The notes: a model not told the origin generated them from the letters alone. A DNA stretch of 64,000 nt from Nipponacmea schrenckii (GCA_030562195.1 JAUJPP010000005.1:25903106-25967105); one strand, 5' to 3'; positions 48,375-62,035 are shown, counted from the stretch's first letter. Numbers and translations: made by a program.

Positions 48375-51300
48375 TCAATTTAACAAATCCTACAATCAGA
48401 AGAAAATAATGTAAATATGAATTAAACCCATAACAAAATGACCATCCAAATTAAGTAGACATATAAAAATATAGAGAATGTGGGGTTCTGTAGTACAGTC
48501 AGAGCATTTGTTCTTGTTATGTCATTTGCTTTATTTTTTCAAACAATTGGTGGTTGTGAGTTCTAATCTAAAGTTACCTTTACTCATAATTGAAATCAAA
48601 AAGGGAAACAAGAAATCTGAGACTGATCAATTCAAAGATAATCAGCTTTTAGAATGATCATTGTGAATTCTTTGTTAAATATATTTGTTTCTCTCTTTTT
48701 TAATATAGATATTTATAATATGACTAAATTGTAGATATTCAGTTCTAGGTGCAAGCAGCACAGCTTATTGCCAGTTACCAGGTATCTCAATAGATTGTCT
48801 TGTAAAAATAAAATAAAATGAACTTACATCATCAGAATCATCATGATAAGACTTAACTGGTGGTTTATTATTGGTCATATTAACACTGGCTGATCCAGTA
48901 GATCTATAATTATTCTCAAATGGATTACCATTAGATTTAGTTGTATCTTGCTGAAATTCAGATTAATATCAGGATTAGAAAACTATTACCGGTAACCCAA
49001 TCCTATAAATTTCAGATTATTATACCAGCACAAGAACAAGAAGGACCAGTAATACAATCTGAGTAAGTCAGATTAATATTTCTTCCAACTGAATGCATAT
49101 TTACCCTAAATGTGCATTATGGTAATATTACTAATTATAGTAGAAGATATGATACTAGACTAGAATCTATCCTCTTTAACATTAAAACACTGTCCTTATC
49201 CTATAATTACCAAATATTTCAAACATAAACAAACCTCTTCATCAGAGTCATCATTATACAATGATGAATTATTAGTTAATACTCCTTCTAAATTAGCATC
49301 AAAATCTTGATTTTCACCTTGATTCTGGGCCAATAATGAATAACGATACACAACTTTACTGAAATATATATAAGTACAGTTTCAAGAAAAAAACTAGTGC
49401 TAAGAGTTATAAAAAATATTTGGTATTGAGTAAAAGTCAAATATGTCTACAAGGGAGTTTACTCCAAATAATAAAGTTGGATAACTATATGAGATGATAC
49501 AATGTCATTTAAATAACTACGGTATATGTTGTTTAACTATATATAAAATTAAGCCTATATTTACTATCAGCCAGTGGAACTTACACTACTCAAAGGGTAA
49601 CCAAGTTAAGTGCAAATTTAGATTATTTGGGGCCATGACAAATTTAATTAAAGTTATAATAACCATAAAGAATATATTGATGAGAGGGTAATTGAATACT
49701 TACTGTTTACGTAAAAGATATACTTTATATAAGAAGAAAGATGCAATGGTAACCACTGAAACTAAGACTATTATTACTATTATAGTAACTAGTGTAGAAT
49801 GGGCACCCTGTAAAATCAAATACAGTCATACAGTTAAAATTATGACTCGACAATTCACATCATTTGTTAATGTAAACTAAGGCCATGAAAAGAAAATATC
49901 TTGGTTCTCAGGCAATTACCTGGGGAAAAAATGGTGCGGGAGGGCGATTTGGACTCAGTCCAGTAAAACATTTTATGCTAATGATTGTATACGAATTTAG
50001 TCCGTTCTATTTTTAGAAATCCTCTTTCTCCCTTCCTTTGGGGGTTTTTACATGCCCATTTTGGACTAATTTTTGGTCTAGATTTGAAATTTGATGTCTG
50101 AAATTGCATTTTCTTTCAGAATTTTCGAGATAATGAGAAATTTTATTGGCGGAAGGTTATTTCTAAATATAGTGGTTTTGTGTGCAGTGACAGTCAAGCG
50201 GATGTTGATATCCGGTAGTGGTGTACTTTCATTTTGACTAGTTCAAAATTTTCATGGTCATGTTATATTGAATTTTTGTACAGAAACTAAATATTGGCCA
50301 GGCTTTCATGTGACATATGTGGCGAATGACCTTGAACCCTTATAATAAGGGAGATAACCACACCACCTAGTCAGGTCGTACAAAATGCTTCACAATGGGC
50401 CAGATCGTCCAACTAAATATTTAGTCATGCCGAAATCACTAAATTACGATTATTTCCCAAATCGCGTAAATCCCAGTTTAAGAGTAGCAACGACCTGGAT
50501 AATCGAGGCTAGTAGTGTAAAGCAGTCACCGGAAATCCACAAAGATGGCGTATTGCCAGAAATATGAAGTTCGTAAAAGAAGACAAAAATAAAGACGAGA
50601 AATTAAAAAATATAGCTTCTCATACTATCATACCCAACCGAAATTGGCAAGATGTGTCCCAGTTCAAGAATAAGCAGTTTTTTATTGATTGCAAAGATGA
50701 TGCAGGCAGGCGAGGTATTTTTATTTTTATTTTTGTTAACAAATAAATGGTTTGAAGCGGGAGGTTTTTGCCGGTGCCTGAGAACCAAGAGACTTTTTTT
50801 TGTGGCCTAATATGGAGTCTTTATTTGGCTAAAACAAGTTAATTGGATTCTCCATCCATTTCATGTCCACATACATTATGTAAAATAAAAAAAATGGATA
50901 ATTAAAAGAAACATCAATAATCAAATAGTATATTTTAGTTTGATTAAAGCTTAAAAATGCGATAAAGCCATCTTTTAGAGAATTTTTATAAATCTGTCCA
51001 CAAGATTAACTATGACTTACTGAATTAACAGTATCTTTAACAGGACTTTTTTCTTCAGCTTTTGTATTTTTAGAAACCTTTCCTTCATCTTTAAGTACTT
51101 CCACTTTAGCTTTTGCATCACATTTTGCCTTCATGTCAACATGCTCATCTTTAGGTTGAAATCCACCAACACAAACATCTCCTGGTATTTTACGATATCT
51201 AAACAAATCCAATTATTATGTATTACTATGTTAAGTTTGACATATGGTCATATTGTGGTCTGGTATATACACTTCTTAACAATAGTTACTTCCCTTATAA

Positions 51301-54300
51301 CAAACTTCACTATTAGTTCTGTTGCAATTGACACAAACTTATTTGGTAAATCACCAGTTTTGCAAGGTCTACAGATTATTGTCTGATCAATAAAAAAAAG
51401 TAATATTTACAATCTGAAGAAATCCTCCTGGATCAAGACATGAAATAAACTCTAGGAGATGTATTCAAAAGATGTACATTAAGAAGATATCCTACCCATT
51501 TGTGATGAGTTTTATAATCTCTCCTTTTTCACAAACATCTAGCTCTCCATGTTTAAATTTAGGATCTAACAAGCACTGATCACCTCCAGCTGGACGTTTA
51601 AAAGCAAATTCACTAAAATTAAACAAATAGACAGATAAACATTGTTTTTCAAGTGACAGGACAGTATTCTGTTACATCTATTAATTTGAATAGTCCAAAA
51701 TAGAAATTCCTTAAAAGGTTGTCTAATCATCAATCAAATATATACCATTTCTCTAAGTGACCCTTACCCTAGTAAAAATCTAGACACTTATTCTTATTAT
51801 ATTTTATAGCCTTTACACTGGACATGGTGAGATCGTATAAGGCAAAAAGTCAAGGTGCTAATCCCACACTGTATATTGGTAGGACATTGTCTGATGATCA
51901 CCAATATCAAAAGAGATACATTAACATTAGAATACAACTGCAGATCTAATCTAGTCTGTAAGTGCTTAGATTTATACTGAAAAACCTTGAAATATGGTGA
52001 ATATATGTCAATTCATGCCAGAACACATTAAAATCTGATCAAAAATACTGTATACTCATAATCACATTGAACAAATAGGGAAAAAGACAATATACTTTAT
52101 CCATGTAAAATAGGCATGTATAAAAATATTATTTAAGATCTTACCATTCATAATCTTCTCTTGTACAGGTACATTGTTTACTATCTTCTATTGGTTTATA
52201 GTAGTATGTGTTGTGACACCTAATATTTTAAATATTTTAGAGAAAAGATACCTGCAGACTACATTGCCTATATACGCCCAATCGTAGCATTGAATTTGAA
52301 TGAAAATGAAATGAATGGAGTTTTACGTCCCACTCTTAAGCACATTATGGGTGAAGACAGTGAATTTGAATAAAAACAGTAACAATCACGAGAATGAAGT
52401 ATTTTACCTTCAGTCATACACTTCTTTTCTAGGAGATAATTGTACAATATTACTATTAGTTTGATTAACATCTGTCAAAAATTTTACCTTCTAACAAGGC
52501 AATAACTCATTGAATATTTTTCATCATTTTTGATTTTCAATATTGTTAAACCTTGAGTGATAATAAACAATTTCAGCAAGTTTGGCCAAAATCCATAAAG
52601 AATTGTGCCTTGTAGAGTCAAAAATTGAACATGTTTTAATGAACAAGGGCAATAATTTATGTTAAATATACTAAGATATTTTTTCAATTGAGTTCATCCT
52701 TAGGTGATATCAAACAATTTCAGCAAGTTTCATCAAAATCCATCAAGAACTGTGCTCTCTATAGTGTTACAAGCTAAAAGTTGAGCTAAATATAAGGGCA
52801 ATAAATGATACTATTTTTCAATTTATCTGATTTTCAATAGGGTTTATCCTTGGGTAAAGTCAAAGTCTGTCAAATATTGTGTCTTCTGGAGTGTTTACGA
52901 GCAATTGTCGATAGACAGACGGACAAGGGTGATAGTAATATACTCTCCATATTTCATGTGTTCGTTTAAAAATATTATAAAATATAGATAAATTTGATTG
53001 TTACATCAAAACTTTTTTTAAATTTTTGACATTCTAGAAACTGGCTTTTATATAAAAAAAAAAAAAAGTTAAAACAAGATTCAGTGCATGTTAGAATTTC
53101 CAAATTAAATTTAAAACTAAATTCAAATTATTTAAGTTAAATATTGAGGGATATAACTTACCAAGAATCTGGTTTCAATTTTTTAAAACTTTGTTTTTTA
53201 CCCAATAAACAACCGTCTACACCAGCATTTTCATTTTTTCTGAGTGACTCATGAGCTTTCCATTCAACATAGTCATCAGAATTACCTTAATATTTTGAAA
53301 ATAAAGATCTATGGTTATGCAGCAGAAAGTACATTATCATCTGGTTCTTTTCACACTTTCATTTCCTGCGGCACTCTTTAAATGTGTAAGCTGTTAGACA
53401 CGGCTATTTGTCTCATCAAAGCAAAAGGCAAGGAAAAGCCTTATATAACCCTGAAACAGGTTAGCATACAAAGTCATGATTAAAACAACATATGTATGTA
53501 CTTACATTCTTTGGTTATAACATCTTTAAAATCAATAACAAACACGGTCCATTTATGTGTGAGCTTATGATATCCCCACAAAGAGCAGGTCATACTCTTT
53601 CCTCCAGGCTCTGTTAACAATCCAGTTAAATTGATATCTTCATCGGTAAATTCATACTCATGCCAGCATCGACCTTCATCAGTAGAAAATTTCACTACAT
53701 TGGGTGTATTGGTAGACAAAGATACAGCTACTATCAGACCACCAGAGTTAGCTATCTGATATGAATGAGGACCATCCAATACCTACATAACAATACAATA
53801 TGAAAAGAGCGTTTTATTACATAAGTTTATATGATCTGGTTTAAAGGAGAATACAAAAGTTTTAGTATTAAGAACACTGTTAATTATTTTTGAAAAGAAT
53901 TACTGCTATGTATACACTTGATCACTCAAGGTGAATAAAAACAGAGAAAATTCTCTGAAAAACTGATAGGGACACATTTCTCTAGCTATTGGTGTGAGCA
54001 AAACATATTTTAAATATTTCAAGGGCATGTGCAAAATACTAGCAAATATATGAGCCCACAATAGAATTCTTCAAGAAAATAATTAAACTTCAGAGATATC
54101 ACCTTTCTCCATGAATAACCTCCATCACTAGTTAAAAATACATCTGGTAAGGTAGTCTGTAAAGCATCTGCAACGTGACCTTTAGAATAAAGTAACACCA
54201 TAATACTTAATGGTTCATAAACATAATTAGGCAATGAATATGATTTGACATGTATTATATGTACAGGAAATATAAAATATTGTCTAAATCAGATTAACAA

Positions 54301-57300
54301 AATAACACAATTACTTATGAATTTTATAGTTTAGTTTAAAAATCAAGTTATCTGATTATGACTAATCTAAACCTTAATAGTTAATACCTTTTTATTGTTA
54401 CCTTATGTATGCTGATTTGAATACTACTGAAATAAAGACCATGTACTTACCATGCACTAATATTAAACCCTTGGCATCAGGAATACTTAATGGTAATTTG
54501 GCTTTGATACCACGAGCTACACTATATTTATTGTGTATTTGTAAATAACAAGCCTACAATATATTATTAACTTTATACAGACCAAGTGTCATTATCAACA
54601 GAATACATGTGTATTTAAGCAATAAACTGTTACCCAATGGCAGTTATGGATATATATCAGGACAGAGGTTGACTGTAAAATTAAATAAATGTGCAGTAGC
54701 ATATTTTGATTAATGAATCAACCCTTGTCCTAATATACGACCATTACCACCAGTTTTTTCTCTATGTACCATTTTTAATCAAAATAAAAATTAAGTATGG
54801 ATTTTTCTATGCATAATGTTTTATTGATAAGAAAATAGAGTTTATGGTGATAAATAATAGCTAATGTAAATATCTTAAAATAATAAATAACTTCTAAATA
54901 AATCTATGTACTACAGTACTGTGTATAAAGGGGTATTCTCTGTACACATTTGTGAGCATATCAAAGAATGTCTTTCAGGTGATTGATGTTGAGGCATGAA
55001 CATTGCCAGATGTTGTCCTCAACTCTAAAAACAACATGTGCAACTCGGGCACCATGACCTCAATCACAAGTTCAATATGTCTTGAAAAATTTCTGGCTGG
55101 CTTCATATAGGACCAGGGCTGTTGATTTATTTTTTTCCCAGCAGGACATTTTTTTAACGATGTTTTGTTGATGTACTACACTAAGTACTATTCAACTAGT
55201 ATCCAACTGTAAAATGTATTTCAATGCATGAATGTTTAGTTATAATCATCATAATTGGGACTTTAATTTTCTGAACATACTGTCATACATCACATCACAA
55301 TAACAAAACAGTCCGATCATCAAATATTTACAGTTAAATTTAATATTTTTTACGAAGTTACAAATGCCGATTTTTATTTAAATTTCACTGATGATGTACT
55401 TCCGGTTGAACATGAGAAAAACGAAGGTTTTTGAATGACACCAATACTGAGAAAAACGACGGTAAATTTTCTCACGGTCTTTCCGATTTGTCTATAAATA
55501 GTAACTGTTTCATATCCTAGTAGTAAGCAGAAAAGAACGATAAAACTTATATAACTACGTACATTTTTGTAAGGAATAGTAAAATTTCAATAGTAAAATA
55601 CCTGCCAATGACATTTAATTGAACTTTCTGTCAACTTTATCATTGTAAAAAAGAAGAATTCTCAACGACCGGAAAGCTATCATCATCAAAAATTCTATGT
55701 GAGGGCCGACATTTTCTTCGTCATGTTTACGTTGGTACTGATGAAATCGGTAAAATAGACTTGATATACAATAATATCAATGAATAATGACCAATTAAAA
55801 TTTGACGGCATAACTATAGGATTAAACACATAACAGATTATCGTGTCAACTGTTTGTTAAAAGTAAGTAGTTTGAGATAGTAAATCTCTTTGAACTAGAA
55901 GCGTTTTCTGGGAGCCGATTATTCATTGTCAATAATTTTGTTGTTAATTTACCACCTCTTACCATTAATCCCTTAATTAACTAAATTAAATGACCAGGAG
56001 TGTTAGGAATATCATTGACTAAACGTGATAGTTAGGTAATTTAATTTTTAATTATTATTTTTAACTTCATTGCTAAACTTGATTTCCGGCGAAGCCTATT
56101 TGCAAACGGTCAGTTTGGCATGACTGCCCTGTTTGGCATGACTGCCCTGTATACGACATTACCAGAGTCAAAATAAATACTGTAGAAGTTTTAACTTACA
56201 TTTGACTTACAAACACCATTTTCAGGAGCTTTTATCTTCTGCCAGGTGGCACCACGATTAAATGTAATCATTGAATGAATAGAATCATCACTGTCTATTT
56301 GGCTGGCTAGATAAACACCACGAATAGATTCTACTTTATAAAAATCGGTGACTCCATGTCCATAATTTGGATATAAATGACGTTCTAGAGATTCAGAGTA
56401 AACCAGTCCCTCGGCAGCTGACGTAAATAATGTTCCATGACCAGTATCTATATCAATAAATTAATGAAATCATTTCAGCCTCAATACTCAAAATCAAAGT
56501 ATGAATAATATACAAAACAGTCGGGTGAAATGGTTACTTATACAGGCGGTTATTTCCTAATTAAACTAACTCATATAATTTAAAATATTATTCAGATTTT
56601 CACTTACCTCCAGGATTGTCAACATGCATAAATATCAATTCTTCAGACATATCTAATACTGAATAAAACTGAAATATATCGTATCATAACATTGAAGAAA
56701 CAACACACATTTAAATTGGTGATAATTAGATATATATTATTGAACTTCAGTGAGCACTTACGGACAGTATATGTTTTTTACTTTCCCTATTCACCATCGT
56801 ATATTCTTCATAAAATGAAATGGAAATGAATGGAGTTTTATGTCTTCTGCAACTAATTGGCTAATGAAGACATGCAGGGTGCAATAAGGAAAATATTGCC
56901 AGGATAGAGGCATTAGCCTACTCTTTTTTGATTTCGAAAAAATCCCTATATTGATCCCTCGGAACTCACTCGGAAAATATCATAGAGACATTACTTACCC
57001 TGTCACCAGTTAATGTGGGTAAAGCAGTCTCAGCCCAGGATGTACCTCCATCAGTTGAGATCTGCATGAACCTTGGATCATTCTACAATGAAAGAATAAA
57101 GTCAGGATTATTTTGTTGCTAAGCTAAAGTGATCTCCATATATAACATTTAAATTATTCTTACAATCCACGGTATTATTTTACCTTTGATGTCGACGACG
57201 ATTATTTTATATATTAACCTGTGGACGGATCTATCTGAAAAAAGGGGGTTAATAGTAAAAAGGAAACATAGTTTTCCTTGGATTGTAAGTTAGATATAGA

Positions 57301-60300
57301 CCTCAAACCCCTCGGTTAATATTCGAAAAAAAATGTCTCGGGCATGCCCTCAACATTTTATTTCAAATATTAACCTCGTATCGGTCTATATCTTATACAT
57401 AATCCATTGCTAATTAAAAATTTTAAAAAAAATTCTTTTAGGTGAGACAACATTTATACACAAGGCTATAGTATCTTTTTATCTTATACTCAAATACAAT
57501 ACTTTCACTTTTTAATTGAAACACTAGTCTTGAATAAAATAAATTTGATATATACTAACCTGTTCTGCTTTTGCATCTTTAAACACAGAAGCATATAAAA
57601 ATTTCCCTTGGATACCAAATGATGCTACTCTTTGTAAAATCTGTGACATAGCAGTACCAGTAGTTTCATGTCGACACAATACATACTCTTTCTGATATTT
57701 ACCTCCTAACAAAATTTTAAAAATATATATTATCCAATTCTCTCATATTGACAGTTTAAATGTTAGATGTCCATATGAAACAAGTAGACCAATTTACAAC
57801 ACTCTGTAAGGCCAGGACTGCAACTATTACTTTTACTACTTACCTATAAGAGAGTTCATAAAATCATTTATAGTAACAGGTGGTTTACCAATCATACAAT
57901 ACACTGATTTGGGATAACCAGATTCTACACTACCCCTAAATATATAATAAATACATAAATACTAGTTAGTTTAATTTTAGAATAGGAAATATTTCAACAC
58001 ATTCTTTCACAATATGGTGTTTTTCAAGGACTGTAAAATAAGTGATAAAATTTATTAAACTGAGTTACGGTGTCTTTATCAGAATAATTCACATCTCCAT
58101 TTGATGCTGTATCAGTTATAACACAAAATTGCACAATTATTTTGTCTAAAGTCTAACTTCAGTAGCCAAACAGGATGCTTACTGAGGTTAATTGATTTTG
58201 AATAAAAAGTTACATTCTATATTTGAAGCCTACAGCAGCACATGAATATGACAAATGTTCACTGAACATATATACTTACCACAATGCTGTATCAATATTG
58301 CCATGAACACTTTGTCTTATCTGTGACCAGTCTCTCCAGTTTTCACGTGTAACATACAACTATAAAATTATAATATAATATAACATTCACCACCATGGAT
58401 TATTTGACATGTTATGTTAGAGAACAGGATAGTTAGAAATCTATAGTATAAGTTATCCCTCAGACAGCAAAAATAATTGTATAATATTTGAAACAATAGC
58501 TAACTACTTCAATGTCAAAATAGTGCTCAATACATCAATTGTAGAGAGATTTGAAATATTTATTTTATGCTGCTATGACAGCTGTATTTTATTTTTAAAA
58601 AGTTTGCCTCTATCTTGCATATATATGTGCTCCCACCCTTTTTCAAATTTGAGAAACGTACATTGGTTTTGGATGTGACAGTTAAAATATAATCTTGATA
58701 TTCAGGTGATGAATGAAATACTAGCTGTCCAGGTGAATCTCCTTCAGCAGCTACAATTCTCTTGACCCAGCTAGCACCACCATCTTCTGTTACATATATA
58801 ACATTTTTATAAGTCAGTAAATACACCTATAAAGAGATAAATAAGCAATTCAGTAGATTTCTTCAAAATACCACCATTTACTTTACAAGACTTAAACTAA
58901 TCAGAAGAGAACTTATTCACTAATCATTATCTTAAAAATGAACAATAATTTTTATCTCAATATCTTTACTCTGACTACATATACACATTTCCTCAGAATA
59001 TAACTTATATAAAACTAACCTTTTTAGAATTGTGAGGATTTCTTACAACTCCATCTCCTTTTCTTATCACAGCTTTTTCAATATCTTTATTCTGATTATT
59101 CCATGTTCTGCCAAAATCAGTACTGAAAAGCAACAAATTTCACATTCTTCTTAAACATTTGTATCATGGTAAATTAATCTTAATTCAATGTTTCAGTTTG
59201 TGAATAATAATTACACTCTAAAATGTCATACTAACCTCCTCCATAATTGAGCAGAACTTGTCATTCCAGAATCTTCTGTTGTAACAGCCAACAACACCTG
59301 ATATATAAAACATAATTCAAAATAATAAAATGCAATATAATAATATGAAAAATGATAAAAACAGTGAGCACAAATTACTTGACAATTCCAAGCTATATCA
59401 CAATTAAATTTATTATGGAAATCCTTTACAAATAACAGACATTCTCTACAGAAATAACTTAATAAAACTGTTACAAATGTCCATGAATAAGGGAAATTCT
59501 AATAATACAGTTATTATTATTAATACATAGATTTATGTAACCAGGTACCACTTATTTTGGCAGTGACCTGTGGAATAACACCCAATCCAACCAACAATAA
59601 GGCCCAATCCTCCATACTAGTAAATCAAGAACTATAGCCCAAGTAAAGTTAATTAGATAAGATATTATCCATCAGATGTGATATTAATACTATATATGTT
59701 CCTATCATCTATCATCACTTCCAATAATAAAATAGGCTACACTTTCTGTTTTAAGGTGTATTAGGCTAATCAGAGTTAAATCCCTGGACATAATATGTCG
59801 TACAAAAAAGCATAATAAATGTCAATTTAATCATTTATTATAAAATAATTGATTTTTTAATCAGATCAGTGAGCTTTTCAGGATTAAGAGGTTGATTAAT
59901 TATACATTAGCTACTTTGGCACTAATTTTGATGCTGGATTGCAATTTAGAGGGGTGCCTGTTTATTGAGAGTTTCCTTCTATAGATAATATAGTGATATG
60001 GTGAGGACTTTTCAATGTTGGTTTAGACGAAAAGAGGGTATGCCAGTTACAGACGGCACTGGAAGGGTTTCACTATATTGGGTATACATATTTAGACCAT
60101 AACATATCCCTCAAAAATAAAATTAACTTTCATTAACTAAGGTTAGTTGTATTTATAATCATAAATTATTGAACCAATATGACTTTTTATGAAAGTACTT
60201 TATAAAAGGTATAAATATATATTGATTCATACCTTGATAAAATGCAGTACATATAACAGATCAATAACAGCATTTTGCATAAATATTTCATGCTCTAAAT

Positions 60301-62035
60301 ATCAGAATTTAAATTCATTATGAAAATAAGTACATATTTTAATCTTCCTAAGGTATTTACAATAGATAAAGATAGTTTTCCAGGCAGGGTAAATAAAAAA
60401 ATTAAATAAATAAATAAACAAAAACTTGACAGTACAGTAAAAATAAGCGGAATGAAATATTCAACCTTCCTATTCAACCTTCCGTCATAATATACATTTT
60501 TTCTAGAATGTTTAGTTTCATTAAAATCTTTCAAGAATTGTACCAAATAACAACTCAATAAATATTTTTCGGCGATATTCAATAGGGTTAACCCTAGGTT
60601 TCATAAAATCCGAAAAAAGTGCCTTGTAGAGTGTTTCCGAGCCAAAAAAGTTGAACGTATTTTCAAAAACAAAGGCAATAACTGTTACTATTTTTTTTTG
60701 ATTTATCTGATTTTAAATAGGGTTTATCCTTGGGTGATAACAAATACTCAAGCCAAGAATACTCAAGCTAAGAACTGTTCTTACAAGTCTATTTACAAGC
60801 TAAAATTGAATGCATTTTGATACTGAATATTTTTCGATTTTGCTGGTTTTCAATAGGTTTCATCCTTTAGTTATAACACACACTCACACCAAGTTTCTTC
60901 AAAATCCGTCAAGATTTGCACACTGTAGAACAAGGGCAATAACTCATACTAAAAATTTTATCGATTTTGCCGATTTTCAATAGGGTTCATCCTTGAGTTA
61001 TATAACACACACTCAGACAAAGTTACTTCAAAATCCGTCAAAAATTGCACCTTATAGAGTGTTTACGAGCAATTGTGGACTTGCGGACAGACAGACAGAA
61101 ATGGGTGATGACAATACACGCCCCTAATTTCATGTGGGCGAATAAAAATCATTAATCAAGCACAATCCTAATAGACATTCTGCGTGCAGAATTCATGAAA
61201 AATTTGTGATGAATTTCAGGAAATCAAAATAGATGATTATTATACTATGCTTCTTTGGGCTTACTGATTACTATCCAAGAATTTGTCAAAAAAATTCCAA
61301 CATGACAAGCTTTGATAGATTATAAATTTCCTAAAACAAGACAGGTAGAAAACTTGTTAGATTACAATGAAGACAAAAACACCAGAATAAAGGGAATGAA
61401 ATTGTCATGGGAAAATTTTCTGAGATCTCATAATTAAACATAATACGAATATATTGGCTAATGTCCACATATTATTATGGTTTTCATGAGTGTTCTAATG
61501 CCAAGTAATGGCATTCAAAACCAATGAAATCACAATCAAAAGGCCATATGAGCATGCCAAACGGTATATTTGCCATCATATCAGCTATCATGGTCACGAT
61601 TTTTCAGTAATTTGTGGACCGAGTAATCATGACTACTCAAGTTTACACTGTATATTGTTATCCCATCTAGCATGTATGCCTGTACCTAAGCTCATCTTGA
61701 CAAGTGTCTCATTGGCAGTCTCATTTTCCAGGACACACTACAAAATGTTTTACATGGCATGAAAACAGACTTAAAATGTGAACATATACCTCATTATCAA
61801 CAATCCTTATCAGATTTGCAAATAACAAAACAATGTTTCTTATTCTAATAAACACATTACACTATTTGACACAACCAGTATACCTGATGTCCATTTTAAT
61901 ACGTTGTATACGTAACTCATTGAATTCATGTTAAAAATATATATTTAAAATAACAAATAACCTACTCACCCCATCATCATCTTTTCCAGCCCAGGCCAAA
62001 GCTAAATTTAAGTTACTTTCATTTTCAAATACCCA
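48375..62035 (-). CDS. Sortilin (VPS10-domain sorting receptor), 5' end missing
   Basis: 21 exons in phase on the minus strand: 61970-62035, 59236-59297, 59020-59122, 58662-58826, 58280-58359, 57844-57935, 57560-57705, 56999-57082, 56608-56668, 56200-56447, 54451-54553, 54103-54179, 53506-53782, 53162-53285, 52145-52219, 51496-51612, 51021-51198, 49704-49807, 49235-49358, 48828-48950 and 48375-48389 (TGA); 807 residues. The 10-bladed VPS10 propeller shows Asp-boxes (STDFGRTW, TEDGGASW, STDGGTSW, TSDGGYSW, STDEGRCW). A Cys-rich 10CC module follows with GYRKIPGDVCVGGF, then one membrane helix. The tail carries YSLL, NPF, two DDSD clusters and a final DDDLLN. Sortilins move cargo between Golgi, endosomes and plasma membrane. 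The first exon (signal and propeptide) is not visible. Order and motifs match vertebrate SORT1 throughout. Confidence 0.96.
49881..50807. mobile_element. 927-bp PIF/Harbinger-type inverted-repeat element
   Basis: The ends are inverted repeats of about 36 bp. The left starts GGCCATGAAAAG and continues TCTTGGTTCTCAGGCA. The right is TGCCTGAGAACCAAGA and ends TTTTTTTTGTGGCC. Both are bordered by TAA (49878-49880 and 50808-50810). A 3-bp TWA target and GG-initial termini are typical of PIF/Harbinger. Two short + frames (50385-50567 and 50564-50746) lie inside and do not resemble a transposase or Myb partner that I can recognise, so it is probably non-autonomous. It occupies most of the sortilin intron between the exons at 51021-51198 and 49704-49807. 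Confidence 0.78.
52247..52975 (+). mobile_element. Diverged Pearl-like copy in a sortilin intron
   Basis: The left end GATACCTGCAG...TATACGCCCA..CGTAGCATTGAATTTG is a diverged form of the terminus at 31156. An inserted repeat of the type ATGAATGGAGTTTTACGTCC lies at 52310-52370. Core-type words follow: AAGGGCAATA and TTTCAATAGGGTTTATCCTT. The right end is CAGACGGACAAGGGTGATAG followed by TTTCATGTGTTCG. The left edge is only 28 bases from the acceptor of the sortilin exon at 52145-52219. Confidence 0.65.
54560..56190. other. 1.6-kb sortilin intron
   Basis: No repeat end or retroelement is recognised. It holds a local CpG-richer patch (55352-55760), listed separately, and an 18-bp tandem duplication GTTTGGCATGACTGCCCT at 56113-56130 and 56131-56148. 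Confidence 0.45.
55352..55760 (-). promoter_or_regulatory. CpG-richer patch, possible internal promoter
   Basis: About sixteen CG dinucleotides occur in 400 bp, clearly more than in neighbouring sequence. On the minus strand ATGATAAAGTTGACAGAAAG begins a 14-codon open stretch (55643-55602) ending at CAG|GTATTT in phase 0. The next sortilin exon (54451-54553) also begins in phase 0. An alternative first exon giving an N-terminally truncated sortilin is conceivable. A decayed transposon would explain the composition equally well. Purely compositional evidence. Confidence 0.2.
56815..56890. repeat. Short dispersed repeat shared with 52306-52370
   Basis: AAATGAATGGAGTTTTATGTC followed by GGCTAATGAAGACA matches AAATGAATGGAGTTTTACGTC followed by GGGTGAAGACAG near 52310. 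Both are in sortilin introns. No tRNA-like promoter boxes were found, so I do not call it a SINE. Confidence 0.5.
60371..61148 (+). mobile_element. Pearl-like copy in a sortilin intron
   Basis: The left end is a degenerate GATAGTTTTCCAGGCAGGGTA. Core words include AACAAAGGCAATAACTG, TTTCAATAGGGTTCATCC and AACACACACTCA. The right end is GGACAGACAGACAGAAATGG, then GATGACAATACACGCCCC and TTTCATGTGGGCG. About 780 bp. It lies in the large sortilin intron 59298-61969. The remainder of that intron on both sides is A+T-rich with nothing recognised. Confidence 0.7.

Noticed and set aside
50385..50746. Two + strand frames overlapping by ATGA, reminiscent of coupled genes
   Set aside because: Both sit inside a non-autonomous inverted-repeat element of an animal genome. 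Neither shows a recognisable domain, so the overlap is probably chance.
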